Shown: positions 6,893 to 15,297, counted from the first letter of the stretch. The stretch is 64,000 nucleotides of DNA from JBFLYH01 sp964630235 (GCA_964630235.1 CAZVUO010000004.1:186001-250000); one strand, 5' to 3'. Numbers and translations: made by a program. The notes: generated from the sequence alone by a model not told the origin.

Positions 6893-7609
6893 TTATTTCT
6901 GCGGGCCGGACTTCTTGCCGTGGGACTTGGCAGGTTTTTCCTGGTCCTGTGTTTTTTGCTTTTCCTGCTTGCCGCGGGCGCGTTCTGCGGCTTTGGCCTT
7001 TTTTTGCTGTTCTTTCGCAGCCTTCCGTTCGGCGATGCGCTTTTCTTTCTCCGCATCACGGGGCGTCCGCTTGGCGCTTTCTTTGGCCTCGGCTTTTTTA
7101 TTCTTCTTAACCTCTTTCTTGACCTCTTTTTTAGCTTCCTTCTTCCCTTCTTTCTTTTCCTTGTCCTTCTTTTCCTTCTCGGCTTTGGCCGCCTCCTCGG
7201 GCGTCTCGACCTTGATCACCTTGGTCAGCTGGCCTGGCAGTTTGTCGCCCGGAATCCAATCCACCAGTTCGAGGAAGGCCGTCTCGGCGCCGTCTCCCGG
7301 CCGGGGCCCGATTTTAATGACACGGGTGTATCCGCCGGCCCGCTGTTTGTACCACTCCACGATCTGATCAAACAGGCGGTTCACGACGTCCTGGCGCGGG
7401 ATGAACGCCATCGCCTGCCGGCGGTGATGCAGTGTTCCTTTTTTGGCCAGCGTCACCATCCGGTCCACCAGGGGTTGCGCTGCCTTGGCCCGGGTGACGG
7501 TGGTTTTAATCCGGCCATGCAGCAATACGGCTTCCACCAACTGCCGCAAGATGGCCTTCCGGCGTTTGGTTGGCACACCCAGTTTTCGTCCTGCGTTGCG
7601 ATGTCTCAT
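6893..7609 (-). CDS. rplQ: 50S ribosomal protein L17 with long charged C-terminal extension
   Basis: Residues 1-118 are a standard L17 (MRHRNAGRKLGVPTKRRKAI start, GGYTRVIKIGPR near residue 92). The protein continues to 238 residues, roughly doubling the usual length. The extra part is almost only Lys, Glu, Ala and Arg with KKEVKK- and EKEKK-type runs, predicted disordered or helical. It is the last gene of the alpha operon. The extension is open, in frame and followed directly by the terminator, so it is probably translated; a role in rRNA or polyanion contact is speculation. Confidence 0.95.
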   Translation of the reverse strand: MRHRNAGRKLGVPTKRRKAILRQLVEAVLLHGRIKTTVTRAKAAQPLVDRMVTLAKKGTLHHRRQAMAFIPRQDVVNRLFDQIVEWYKQRAGGYTRVIKIGPRPGDGAETAFLELVDWIPGDKLPGQLTKVIKVETPEEAAKAEKEKKDKEKKEGKKEAKKEVKKEVKKNKKAEAKESAKRTPRDAEKEKRIAERKAAKEQQKKAKAAERARGKQEKQKTQDQEKPAKSHGKKSGPQK

Positions 7610-7636
7610 GCGCTCAACCTTTCGTTGAAATGATGA

Positions 7637-8632
7637 TCAGTTCTTCTTCGCCGCCAGGTCCTGGCCGCTGAGGTAAGACAAATCCATCCCCAGGCTTAAG
7701 CCCATTTCCGCCAGGATCTCCTTGATCTCGTTCAAGGATTTCCGGCCGAAATTGCGGTACCGGAGCATTTCGCTCTCGGTTTTCTGGACCAATTCGCCGA
7801 TCATCTTGATGTTGGCGGTTTTCAGGCAATTACTGGAGCGCACCGACAGCTCCATTTCTTCGACGCTCCGGTTCAGGAGTTCGCGCAGCCGTTCCTTCTC
7901 CTCGTCAACTTCCTCGACTTCCTCGACCGGCTCTTCCTCGAAGTTGATGAAGATGGTCATGTGGTCCTTGAGGATCTTCGCGGCATGCGCCAGCGCGTCC
8001 TCGGGACGGATGCGGCCGTCGGTCCAGATCTCCATGATCAGTTTGTCATAGTCGGTCATCTGTCCCACGCGCGTGTTCTCGGTTTCGATTTTCACCTTGG
8101 TCACGGGGGTAAAGACCGAATCCAGCGGAATCGTCCCGAGGGACTGGTCTTCCCGCCGGTTTCGGCTGGCGTCCATGTAGCCGCGCCCCGAGGCGATCTC
8201 GATCTCCATCTCCAGGGTGGCATCGCGGTCATTGAGGGTGGCGATGTGAAGGTCGGGATTGATGATCTCCACGCCCGCGTCGGCTTGGATGTCGGCCGCG
8301 GTCACTTCCCGTTCTCCGCTCACTTGCAGGCGCACCATCTTGGGACCGTCCTCCAGCAGCTTCACTTTAAGCTGCTTGAGGTTCAGCACGATGTCCGTGG
8401 TGTCTTCCACGACCCCCGGAATGGAGGCGTATTCGTGGACCACGCCGTTGATCCGAACCGAAGTGGCGGCCGCCGCTTGGATGGAGGACAGCAAAATCCG
8501 GCGCAGCGAATTGCCGATGGTGGCCGCGAACCCCCGTTCGAAGGGCTCGGCCACGAACTTGCCGTACTGTCCGGTCAGGCTTTCGCGATCGCAATCCAAA
8601 CGCTCGGGTTTAACCAGGCTTTTCCACTTCAT
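7637..8632 (-). CDS. rpoA: RNA polymerase alpha subunit
   Basis: The 331-residue alpha subunit comprises the dimerisation/assembly domain (about 1-230, start MKWKSLVKPERL, core RRILLSSIQAAA) and an acidic linker rich in EEVEEV. The C-terminal UP-element and activator-binding domain has NRSVEEMELSVRSSNCL and YRNFGRKSLNEI. It sits between rpsD and rplQ as in most alpha operons, but the rpsD-rpoA spacer is 168 nt and holds a family 1 repeat. Confidence 0.99.
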   Translation of the reverse strand: MKWKSLVKPERLDCDRESLTGQYGKFVAEPFERGFAATIGNSLRRILLSSIQAAAATSVRINGVVHEYASIPGVVEDTTDIVLNLKQLKVKLLEDGPKMVRLQVSGEREVTAADIQADAGVEIINPDLHIATLNDRDATLEMEIEIASGRGYMDASRNRREDQSLGTIPLDSVFTPVTKVKIETENTRVGQMTDYDKLIMEIWTDGRIRPEDALAHAAKILKDHMTIFINFEEEPVEEVEEVDEEKERLRELLNRSVEEMELSVRSSNCLKTANIKMIGELVQKTESEMLRYRNFGRKSLNEIKEILAEMGLSLGMDLSYLSGQDLAAKKN

Positions 8633-8665
8633 GGTTGTTTGCTCCCCTTTTGCGCCAGTGAAATA

Positions 8666-8794
8666 TGGAGCCCCCCGGCCGAAGGCCGGGGTAGCACTGA
8701 ATACTCTTGCGCCGCCCCAAATTGGCAGGCGACATCCCGCGACGCCTCTTGACGCCTTTAGCCTCGGTCAAAACCGGACTTTCGGCGTCGCAGG
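8666..8794 (+). repeat. Family 1 structured repeat, copy 3
   Basis: It comprises TGGAGCCCCCC, hairpin CCCCCGGCC-gaa-GGCCGGGG, core GGCAGGCGACATCCC, and a closing stem GCGACGCC...GGCGTCGC that ends 7 nt from the rpsD stop. Compared with the copy at 16767 the closing stem differs by one compensated pair. In the gene sense it occupies the rpsD-rpoA spacer, with the GC hairpin about 33 nt before rpoA. Confidence 0.7.
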
Positions 8795-8800
8795 AAAAAA

Positions 8801-9430
8801 CTACTTCGAATACAATTCGACCACCAGCTGCTCCTGGACCGACAGGTCCAGCTCATCCCGCTTCGGCAGGGTCTTGAATACGCCGGTTCGGGTTTCGTGA
8901 TTCACTTCCAGCCAGGACGGCACCCCGCCCCGGCGGGCGAGGGTCTCGATCGCGTACTGGATGGGCTTCAAGTCCTTGCTGGGCATCTTGATCTCGATCC
9001 GGTCGCCTGGCTTGAGCTGATAGGAAGCGATGTCCACTTTGCGGCCGTTGACCATGACATGCCCGTGATTCACCAACTGCCGAGAGGCCAGGCGGTTGAC
9101 CGCATAGCCCATGCGGTAGAGCACGTTATCCAACCGCCGTTCCAGCAACTGCAGCATGATCTCGCCAGTCACGCCGTGTTTTCGGCTGGCCTCCTCGTAG
9201 TACCGCCGGAACTGCCGCTCCAGCACGCCGTAAATGCGGCGCAGCTTTTGCTTTTCGCGCAGCTGCCGTCCGTAATCCGACAGCTTGGCACGGGTGTCCT
9301 TGTGCTGCCCGGGCGCGTAACTGCGCCGTTCCAATGCGCATTTGTCCGTCGTGCATTTGTTGCCCTTCAGGAAAAGCTTGACGCCCTCCCGGCGGCACAA
9401 TTTACACTCCGGGCCAATATACCTGGCCAT
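8801..9430 (-). CDS. rpsD: 30S ribosomal protein S4
   Basis: The 209-residue primary 16S rRNA-binding protein is of the zinc-carrying type, with Cys9, Cys12, Cys26 and Cys31 in its N-terminal domain. The S4 RNA-binding domain follows (RLDNVLYRMGYA, VNGRKVDIASY). The start MARYIGPECKLC is chosen over upstream in-frame Met codons because AGGAGG lies 9 nt before it and homology begins there. S4 often represses its own operon; no leader structure for this was assigned. Confidence 0.98.
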   Translation of the reverse strand: MARYIGPECKLCRREGVKLFLKGNKCTTDKCALERRSYAPGQHKDTRAKLSDYGRQLREKQKLRRIYGVLERQFRRYYEEASRKHGVTGEIMLQLLERRLDNVLYRMGYAVNRLASRQLVNHGHVMVNGRKVDIASYQLKPGDRIEIKMPSKDLKPIQYAIETLARRGGVPSWLEVNHETRTGVFKTLPKRDELDLSVQEQLVVELYSK

Positions 9431-9462
9431 ATGAAAATTCCTCCTTGTCCTCTGCTTCCGTC

Positions 9463-9855
9463 TTAAACACGCCGCCGTTTGGGCGGGCGGCAGCCGTTGT
9501 GGGGAATGGGGGTCACGTCCTTGATCAGGGTGATGTCCAGTCCCACGGCCTGCAGGCTCCGGATCGCCGCTTCGCGGCCAGCGCCGGGTCCCTTGACATA
9601 AACCTCGATCTCCTTCATGCCGGCTTCCAACGCTTTGCGGCCGGCCGCCTCGGCCACCATCTGGGCGGCATACGGCGTGCTCTTGCGCGAACCTTTGAAG
9701 CCAACTTGTCCGGCCGAGCACCACGACACGACCGCCCCGGTTCTGTCCGTAATGGACACAATGGTGTTGTTGAAGGTGGATTGAATGTGGGCCATTCCCA
9801 CCGTGGCTATTTTCTTGACCTTCTTTTTACTGCGGACGGTGCTTTTTTTGACCAC
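9463..9855 (-). CDS. rpsK: 30S ribosomal protein S11
   Basis: The 130-residue platform protein has a lysine-rich N-terminus (MVKKSTVRSKKKVKK), the conserved HIQSTFNNTIVSITD strand and the C-terminal DVTPIPHNGCRPPKRRRV. The length is normal. It lies between rpsM and rpsD with short spacers, in the standard alpha-operon order. Confidence 0.99.
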   Translation of the reverse strand: MVKKSTVRSKKKVKKIATVGMAHIQSTFNNTIVSITDRTGAVVSWCSAGQVGFKGSRKSTPYAAQMVAEAAGRKALEAGMKEIEVYVKGPGAGREAAIRSLQAVGLDITLIKDVTPIPHNGCRPPKRRRV

Positions 9856-9888
9856 CCTGGTGCCTCCTTTATCCCGATCGCCTCTGGA

Positions 9889-10272
9889 CTAGGTCTTTTC
9901 GCTCGCGACCTTCTTGTTGGCGATGGTTTTCCGCGGGCCCTTCCGGGTGCGCGCGTTGGTTCGGGTCCTCTGGCCCCGGACCGGCAATCCCCGCCGGTGC
10001 CGGAATCCGCGATAACTTCCGATGTCAACCAGGCGTTTGATGTCCTGGCTGACCTCCCGCCGCAGATCGCCCTCGATCTTATACGATTTATTAATGACCG
10101 TCTGGAGGCGGTGCACCTCGTCCTCAGTCAGGTTCTTGACCCGCACGTCCGGGGAAACACTGGCCTCGGAGACGATCCTGCGGGACAAGGTGGCGCCGAT
10201 GCCGTATAGATACCGCAACGCGATTTCCACGCGCTTGTCCTTGGGCAAATCTACGCCGCTGATACGAGCCAT
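9889..10272 (-). CDS. rpsM: 30S ribosomal protein S13
   Basis: The 127-residue head protein contacts tRNA and the inter-subunit bridge. It begins MARISGVDLPKDKRVEIAL, contains YLYGIGATLSRRI and ends with the basic tail GQRTRTNARTRKGPRKTI that reaches the P site in known structures. It is preceded by an enlarged spacer after rpmJ with a family 2 repeat. Confidence 0.99.
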   Translation of the reverse strand: MARISGVDLPKDKRVEIALRYLYGIGATLSRRIVSEASVSPDVRVKNLTEDEVHRLQTVINKSYKIEGDLRREVSQDIKRLVDIGSYRGFRHRRGLPVRGQRTRTNARTRKGPRKTIANKKVASEKT

Positions 10273-10315
10273 GATGGTTTTCCTCCCTATCAGTTCTTAG
10301 TCACTTGCATCTTGA

Positions 10316-10445
10316 ACAGCGGAGCAGCGGATCAAAAGACCGCAGCCTCGCTTTTTTATTCCTGGCCAGCCGTTCTGCTGCTCAGCTGCTCGGCAGCGCC
10401 GAGGTTCGCGCCACACGATAAAGACAGCGCTAACCTTGGCGCTGC
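10316..10445 (+). repeat. Family 2 repeat, copy C, with inverted copy of the rpmJ 3' end
   Basis: Order is GAGCAGC (b), AAGACCGCA core, CCTCG (x), GCTGCTC (b'), CGAGG (x'). GCAGCGCCGAGGTT (10393-10406) and AACCTTGGCGCTGC (10432-10445) form a 14-nt inverted repeat with one mismatch. The second arm is the end of rpmJ including its stop, so the first looks like an inverted copy of the gene terminus. Confidence 0.6.
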
Positions 10446-10543
10446 TTGTGCTTGGGGTTGGTGCAAATGACGCGGATCACGCCTTTGCGCTTGATCACCT
10501 TGCACTTTTCACACAGGGGTTTGATGGACGCCCGTACTTTCAT
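10430..10543 (-). CDS. rpmJ: 50S ribosomal protein L36
   Basis: The short 37-residue protein reads MKVRASIKPLCEKCKVIK at the start and has the zinc ligands of the Zn-binding L36 type (Cys11, Cys14, Cys27, His32). It sits between infA and rpsM as in most spc/alpha junctions. The end is QRQG with a TAG stop, and these last codons are mirrored in the adjacent repeat. Confidence 0.97.
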   Translation of the reverse strand: MKVRASIKPLCEKCKVIKRKGVIRVICTNPKHKQRQG

Positions 10544-10565
10544 GCCTGCCTCGCTTTCCCTTCTC

Positions 10566-10856
10566 TCATTTAAACCGGTAGGTAATCCGCCCCCGCTCCA
10601 GATCATAGGGGGACATTTCCACGGTCACACGGTCTCCGGGCAGGATGCGGATAAAGTTCATGCGCATCTTTCCCGAGATATGCGCCAAAACCTTGTGCCC
10701 GTTGTCCAGCTCCACTCTGAACATGGCGTTGGGAAGCGCTTCCAGAACCCGCCCTTCCAACTGGATCGAGTCTTCCTTAGCCTGCGTGCGGATCTCCTTG
10801 GCCGGTTTCCGGGACTTCCGGCTGTCCGGCGGACGCCTATAGGGACCTCGCTTCAT
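10566..10856 (-). CDS. infA: Translation initiation factor IF-1 with N-terminal extension
   Basis: The OB-fold core (from about AKEDSIQLEGRVLEALP to ERGRITYRFK) is a canonical IF-1, which binds the 30S A site. The frame opens 24 codons earlier at an ATG overlapping the map stop (ATGA), giving a basic extension MKRGPYRRPPDSRKSRK and 96 residues instead of about 72. The core has no ATG, GTG or TTG at its expected start, though AAGGAG lies 6 nt before an ACG there. So either the extended form or a non-standard start is used; I favour the ATG. Confidence 0.93.
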   Translation of the reverse strand: MKRGPYRRPPDSRKSRKPAKEIRTQAKEDSIQLEGRVLEALPNAMFRVELDNGHKVLAHISGKMRMNFIRILPGDRVTVEMSPYDLERGRITYRFK

Positions 10857-11596
10857 GCCGTGAGAACCTCCGCTTGGGTATCGGTGATCGCCACCGTATG
10901 CTCGAAATGCGCTGAACGGCTGCCGTCGTCCGTGACCACCGTCCAGCGGTTCCTGATGACATGCACGCCGTAGCGACCCGCGTTGACCATGGGCTCGATG
11001 GCCAGCACCATGCCCGCCTTCAGCGCCACACCCTGGTGCGGCGGGCCGAAATTCGGCACCTGCGGCTCCTCGTGCAGTTCGCGCCCGATCCCGTGCCCCA
11101 CAAAATCCCGCACCACGGAGAATCCCGACGCCTCAACATGACGCTGGACGGCGTGCCCGATGTCGGACAGCCGGTTTCCGATCCGGGCCTGCTGGATTCC
11201 CAGCTGCAAGGCGGTCCGGGTCGTTTCCAGAAGGCGGGCGGATGCTTCCGAAATATCCCCCACCGGGTAGGTCCTGGCCGCATCCCCGTGCCAGCCCTCC
11301 CAGCAAACGCCGACATCAATGCTGACCAAATCCCCGGTCCGTAATTTTCGGCTTCCGGGAATGCCGTGAACAACTTCCTCGTTGAGCGACGTGCAAAGCG
11401 TTGCGGGAAACCCGTGATAGCCCTTGAACGAGGGCTTTCCGCCCCGCTCCCGGATCAACGCTTCCGCCCAGCGGTCCAGCTCCGCGGTGGTCACGCCCGG
11501 CCTGACGAGCGCTTCCAGGCCTCTCAGCACTTCCCCGACCACTTGTCCAGCCTGTCGCATGGCCGCGATTTCCGCGCCGCTGCGAAGGGCGATCAT
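10853..11596 (-). CDS. map: Methionine aminopeptidase type I
   Basis: The 247-residue pita-bread enzyme removes the initiator Met from nascent proteins. The five metal ligands are visible: Asp94, Asp105, His168 (FVGHGIGRELHEEP), Glu201 (AIEPMVN) and Glu232 (FEHTVAI). It is located between adk and infA as in many spc operons. One base separates it from adk, and its stop overlaps infA. Confidence 0.98.
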   Translation of the reverse strand: MIALRSGAEIAAMRQAGQVVGEVLRGLEALVRPGVTTAELDRWAEALIRERGGKPSFKGYHGFPATLCTSLNEEVVHGIPGSRKLRTGDLVSIDVGVCWEGWHGDAARTYPVGDISEASARLLETTRTALQLGIQQARIGNRLSDIGHAVQRHVEASGFSVVRDFVGHGIGRELHEEPQVPNFGPPHQGVALKAGMVLAIEPMVNAGRYGVHVIRNRWTVVTDDGSRSAHFEHTVAITDTQAEVLTA

Positions 11597-11597
11597 G

Positions 11598-12263
11598 CTA
11601 TTGGTTCCACTCCGCGGCCGACCGGATCATGTTGACGATCTCCGGTATTTCGCCGGTGGCTTTCACGGTTCGTAGCAAACCTGCTTTTCGGTAATATTCA
11701 ATCAGCGGAGCGGTTTGTTCCTGGTAGACCTTCAGCCGCCTGGTAATCGTCTCTTCGGTGTCGTCCGAACGCTGCACCAGCTGACTGCCGCACTGGTCGC
11801 AAATCCCCTCGCGCCTCGGCCGCAGATTGGTGTTGACGTTGTAGTTCGCGCGGCAGTTTGTGCAGACGCGGCGGCCGGTCAGGCGCCGCAGCAGCACATC
11901 CTGCGGCACCTCAATATTGATCACGGCGGTCAGACCGCCGCTGTCTTTCTCCAACAGGGTGCGCAAATCCTCGGCCTGCTGCAGCGTGCGTGGAAACCCA
12001 TCGAGAATGAATCCCGCCACGGCATCCGCTTCCTGCAGCCGTTCCGCCACCATGCTCGTAACCAATTCGTCCGGAACCAGCGCGCCCTGGTCCATGAAGG
12101 TTTTGGCTTTGTTCCCCAGGGCCGACCGCTGCTTGACATGCAGCCGGAGCAAATCCCCAGTCGAAATGGTGGGAACCTGCCAGTGCTGGCTCAACGGCCC
12201 GGCATACGTGCCTTTTCCAGCCCCTGGCGCGCCGAGGAAAACCAGCCGCATGGAATCGCTCAT
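11598..12263 (-). CDS. adk: Adenylate kinase (zinc-lid type)
   Basis: The kinase catalyses AMP + ATP to 2 ADP. The P-loop GAPGAGKGT is at 11-19 from the chosen start, followed by the AMP-binding STGDLLR and DGFPRT motifs. The long LID carries CTNC...CDQC, a tetra-Cys zinc site. Three Met codons are possible; the one at 12263 (MSDSMRLVFLG) has TGGAG about 9 nt upstream, while the earlier one at 12278 lies directly after the secY stop. The length of about 221 is normal. Confidence 0.97.
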   Translation of the reverse strand: MSDSMRLVFLGAPGAGKGTYAGPLSQHWQVPTISTGDLLRLHVKQRSALGNKAKTFMDQGALVPDELVTSMVAERLQEADAVAGFILDGFPRTLQQAEDLRTLLEKDSGGLTAVINIEVPQDVLLRRLTGRRVCTNCRANYNVNTNLRPRREGICDQCGSQLVQRSDDTEETITRRLKVYQEQTAPLIEYYRKAGLLRTVKATGEIPEIVNMIRSAAEWNQ

Positions 12264-12278
12264 TTCCGGGGTCTCCAT

Positions 12279-13616
12279 TTAAAAAGCCGTGCGGCCTTTG
12301 AGTTTGCCCTGCTTCATGAACCCTTCATAGTGGCGCATCAGCAGGTGCGATTCGACCTGCTTCATGGTGTCCAAGGCCACACCCACCACAATCAACATCG
12401 TCGTCCCGCCAAAATACCAGCCGATGGACATCTGCTTGGCCAGCAAATCAGGGACAATCGCGATCAGCACGACGGCCAGGGAGCCGCCCAGGGTGATGCG
12501 CGACAGCGTCTGGTCAATATATTCCGCGGTGGACTTCCCCGGACGCAACCCAGGAATAAAACCGCCGTATTTTTTCATGTTCTCGGCCACATCGGTCGGG
12601 TTGAAGGTGATGGCCGTGTAAAAATAACAGAAAAAGACGATCAGAATGGCGTATAGCGCGATATACAACCAGCTTCCGGGTGAGAGCAGATTGATCAGAG
12701 TGGTGATCAGGCTCTGCCCAATGCCTTCGGCGTTGGGATTCTGGAAATATTGGGCCAGCGTGGTGGGGGTGATCAACACGGAGCTGGCGAAAATAACGGC
12801 GATCACACCCGAATAATCCACCTTCAACGGCAGCTGGGTGGACTGGCCCCGGTAGACCTTACGGCCGACAATGCGCTGAGCGTACTGCACCGGGACCTTG
12901 CGGTACGATTGCTGGATGACGACGGTCAGCGCGACCAGGGCCAGGAGAATGCCAACGAACAGCAGGACCTGGAAGAGGTTGACCGTGCCCGCGCTAAACA
13001 GGGCCCACATGGTGCCGGCCTCGAGAGGCAGACGCGCCACGATGCCGGCGAAGATGAGCATGGACATGCCGTTCCCGATGCCCCGTTCGTTGATCTGCTC
13101 GCCCAGCCACATGATGAAGATCGTGCCGCAGGTCAGCGTCAGCACGGTGGTGATCTGGAAGCCCAGTCCCCAGTTAAGCACGATCGAGTCTCCGCCCGCC
13201 GGGGAGAGGTTGCGCAGCATATAGGTCATGCCCACGGACTGGATCACGCACAACAGCACCGTGCCGTAACGGGTATACTGGGTGATTTTTTTCCGGCCTT
13301 GCTCGCCTTCTTTCTGCAACCGTTCCAGGTAGGGCACGACCGTGGTCAAGAGCTGGATGATGATGGAGGTCGAAATGTAAGGCATGATCCCCAGCGCGAA
13401 AACGGAAAAATTGCTCAGCGCTCCGCCCGAAAACAGGTTCATGAATCCCAGCACGCCGCCGGCTTGGCTCTGGATCAAGGCTTCCATGGCTGCCGCATTG
13501 ATCCCCGGCGTGGGAACGTGGGATCCGACGCGAAAAACAAAAATCATTCCCAGCGTGAAGAAAATGCGCCGCTTGAGTTCAGGAATGGATATGGCGTTCT
13601 GGAAGGCGCCTAGCAT
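12279..13616 (-). CDS. secY: Protein translocase subunit SecY
   Basis: The 445-residue core of the Sec channel has ten hydrophobic membrane segments and characteristic blocks: FRVGSHVPTPGIN at the N-terminus, the plug-region FSGGALSNFSVFALGIMPYI, IGNGMSMLIFAGI and GGFIPGLRPG. The first seven nucleotides overlap the end of rplO, a common arrangement that couples synthesis. It exports proteins carrying signal peptides such as the cytochromes and alpha-2-macroglobulin of this window. Confidence 0.99.
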   Translation of the reverse strand: MLGAFQNAISIPELKRRIFFTLGMIFVFRVGSHVPTPGINAAAMEALIQSQAGGVLGFMNLFSGGALSNFSVFALGIMPYISTSIIIQLLTTVVPYLERLQKEGEQGRKKITQYTRYGTVLLCVIQSVGMTYMLRNLSPAGGDSIVLNWGLGFQITTVLTLTCGTIFIMWLGEQINERGIGNGMSMLIFAGIVARLPLEAGTMWALFSAGTVNLFQVLLFVGILLALVALTVVIQQSYRKVPVQYAQRIVGRKVYRGQSTQLPLKVDYSGVIAVIFASSVLITPTTLAQYFQNPNAEGIGQSLITTLINLLSPGSWLYIALYAILIVFFCYFYTAITFNPTDVAENMKKYGGFIPGLRPGKSTAEYIDQTLSRITLGGSLAVVLIAIVPDLLAKQMSIGWYFGGTTMLIVVGVALDTMKQVESHLLMRHYEGFMKQGKLKGRTAF

Positions 13617-14053
13617 GCCAACACCTCGATTTTCCCGCCCGCGGCCAACAGTTTTTCGGCCGCGCTTTTGGAAAACTTGTGCGCCTTGACGTTTAATTGC
13701 TTCGGTGCTTCTCCGTCGCCCAAAATTTTAACGGATGCGTTTTTTCCGACCAGGCCGCGGCCGGCCAAAGCTTGCGGGTCCACCGTGGAGCCGGCTTCAA
13801 ATCCCGCCAGATCGCTCAGGTTGACCACGGCGTACACGGTTCTAAACTTGTTGTTAAAACCCCGCTTGGGCAGTTTTTGGGACAGTGGCATCTGGCCGCC
13901 TTCAAATCCCACGGCTTTGCCGCCGCCGCTGCGGGCGCCCTGCCCGTTGTAGCCGCGTCCCGAGGTCTTGCCCAGACCTGAACCAATCCCGCGGCCCACG
14001 CGTTTGCGGGTGCGGCGGGCGCCAGAAGAGGGAGCGAGATGAGAGAGTTGCAT
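13610..14053 (-). CDS. rplO: 50S ribosomal protein L15
   Basis: The 147-residue protein begins MQLSHLAPSSGARRTRKRVG and has the glycine-rich, extended N-terminal arm (GSGLGKTSGRGYNGQGARSG) that threads into 23S rRNA, followed by the globular part ending AGGKIEVLAC. Its stop lies within the start of secY. The length is typical. Confidence 0.98.
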   Translation of the reverse strand: MQLSHLAPSSGARRTRKRVGRGIGSGLGKTSGRGYNGQGARSGGGKAVGFEGGQMPLSQKLPKRGFNNKFRTVYAVVNLSDLAGFEAGSTVDPQALAGRGLVGKNASVKILGDGEAPKQLNVKAHKFSKSAAEKLLAAGGKIEVLAC

Positions 14054-14058
14054 GCCGC

Positions 14059-14259
14059 TTACTCCTTTCCTACAGCCTGAACGGCTTCCACCACCACCAA
14101 ATGCTGGACCGCGCGGATCATGCCGCGGATTTCGGGCCGATCCGGCACCAGGTGGGAACTTCCCCGTTTACCCAGGCCCAAAGCCCGGACGGTTTCCCGC
14201 TGTTCGCGCGTCGTGCCGTTCACGCTGCGGGCTAAGGTGACTTTCAACTGGGCGCTCAT
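14059..14259 (-). CDS. rpmD: 50S ribosomal protein L30
   Basis: The 66-residue L30 starts MSAQLKVTLARSVNG and contains the RETVRALGLGKRG signature. Its ATG overlaps the rpsE stop (ATGA), and rplO follows 5 nt later. L30 is absent in some bacterial phyla, so its presence is a mild taxonomic hint. Confidence 0.97.
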   Translation of the reverse strand: MSAQLKVTLARSVNGTTREQRETVRALGLGKRGSSHLVPDRPEIRGMIRAVQHLVVVEAVQAVGKE

Positions 14260-14798
14260 GCCTTGACCGCCTCCTTGCTGTCCTTCTCCTTGGCCGGCAC
14301 CGGCGCGCCAGGCAGCTTCCCGCGCAGGCGGACGACTTCCTCCTCGGTCAGGAGGGACCGAAATCCGTTGAAGGTGGCGTAAAGCACGTTGTGGGGATTG
14401 TGCGTGCCGATGATCTTGGTCAGCACGTCACGCACGCCGGCCACATCCATGATCGCACGCACGGCGCCACCCGCGATGATCCCGGTACCTGGCGAAGCCG
14501 GCCGCATCATGACCCTGGCTGCTCCGAAAACGCCAATCACCGCGTGCGGCAGGGTGTTGCCTCGCAACGGCACCTGAATCATGTTTTTCTTCGCCGCTTC
14601 CACGGCCTTGGCGATCGAGACCGGCACTTCGCCGGCCTTGCCCAAGCCGAAGCCTACTTGGCCCTTGCCGTCGCCAACCACGACCAGGGAGGAAAATTTG
14701 AACCGGCGGCCGCCTTTGACCACCTTGGCGACCCGGTTGATCTTCACCACCCGGTCTTTGAATTCCGTGGCATTAGTATCTTTTTTCTGCTGCGCCAT
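14256..14798 (-). CDS. rpsE: 30S ribosomal protein S5
   Basis: The 180-residue S5 has the double-stranded RNA-binding-like N-terminal domain (FKDRVVKINRVAKVVKGGRR, FSSLVVVGDGKGQVGFG) and the C-terminal domain with GTGIIAGGAVRAIMD. S5 helps decoding fidelity and mRNA unwinding at the entry channel. The C-terminal tail KEKDSKEAVKA is lysine-rich. A 117-nt spacer with a repeat-like structure separates it from rplR. Confidence 0.99.
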   Translation of the reverse strand: MAQQKKDTNATEFKDRVVKINRVAKVVKGGRRFKFSSLVVVGDGKGQVGFGLGKAGEVPVSIAKAVEAAKKNMIQVPLRGNTLPHAVIGVFGAARVMMRPASPGTGIIAGGAVRAIMDVAGVRDVLTKIIGTHNPHNVLYATFNGFRSLLTEEEVVRLRGKLPGAPVPAKEKDSKEAVKA

Positions 14799-14820
14799 GC
14801 GTCTGCCTCCATTTCCTCTG

Positions 14821-14891
14821 CCCCGAAAAAATTGCCCTGTTTCGGGGATCCAGGCGACCGTCGGTCATTCCGTTCGGGACCGCCCGTGGAT
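14821..14891 (+). repeat. Family 1-like repeat, copy 4 (divergent)
   Basis: Hairpin CCCCGAAA...TTTCGGGG is followed by ATCC-a-GGCG...CGCC-cgt-GGAT, the same layout of an outer GC hairpin then an ATCC/GGAT-closed stem seen in family 1. The GGCGACATCCC core is not preserved, so membership is tentative. It fills the rplR-rpsE spacer. Confidence 0.4.
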
Positions 14892-14915
14892 GGTGCCGGG
14901 TAATTCAGCGGCTGC

Positions 14916-15284
14916 TTAAAATTTCAAACCGGCGGCCCGGGCCGCCTCAGCCAGGGCTTTGACTGCACCGTGATATTTGAATCCACCGCGGTCGAACACG
15001 ACTTGATTGATGCCTTTGGCCAACGTCCGCTTCGCCACCAGGTCGCCCACGGCCTTGGCCGCCGATAAGTTGCCCCGGGCTTGCAGGGAGCCTTTCAGCT
15101 CTTTTTCCTGCGTGCTGGCCGAAACCAGGGTCTGACCCGAGGCGTCGTCGATCACTTGCAGAAAAAAATGCCGGTGGCTTTTGAAAACGTTCAACCGGGG
15201 CCGCTCCGGCGTCCCGGCCAAATGACGGCGTCCCCGCAGTTGGCGGATGTCCCGATTGTCATTGCGCGAACGATTCATCAACAT
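14916..15284 (-). CDS. rplR: 50S ribosomal protein L18
   Basis: The 122-residue protein binds 5S rRNA. It contains RRHLAGTPERPRLNVFKSHRHF near the N-terminus (diagnostic RPRLNVFKS) and AVKALAEAARAAGLKF at the end. GGGAG lies 8 nt before the ATG at 15284; a second Met two codons later is less well placed. A 143-nt spacer separates it from rplF. Confidence 0.98.
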   Translation of the reverse strand: MLMNRSRNDNRDIRQLRGRRHLAGTPERPRLNVFKSHRHFFLQVIDDASGQTLVSASTQEKELKGSLQARGNLSAAKAVGDLVAKRTLAKGINQVVFDRGGFKYHGAVKALAEAARAAGLKF

Positions 15285-15297
15285 ACTGGTTCTCCCT

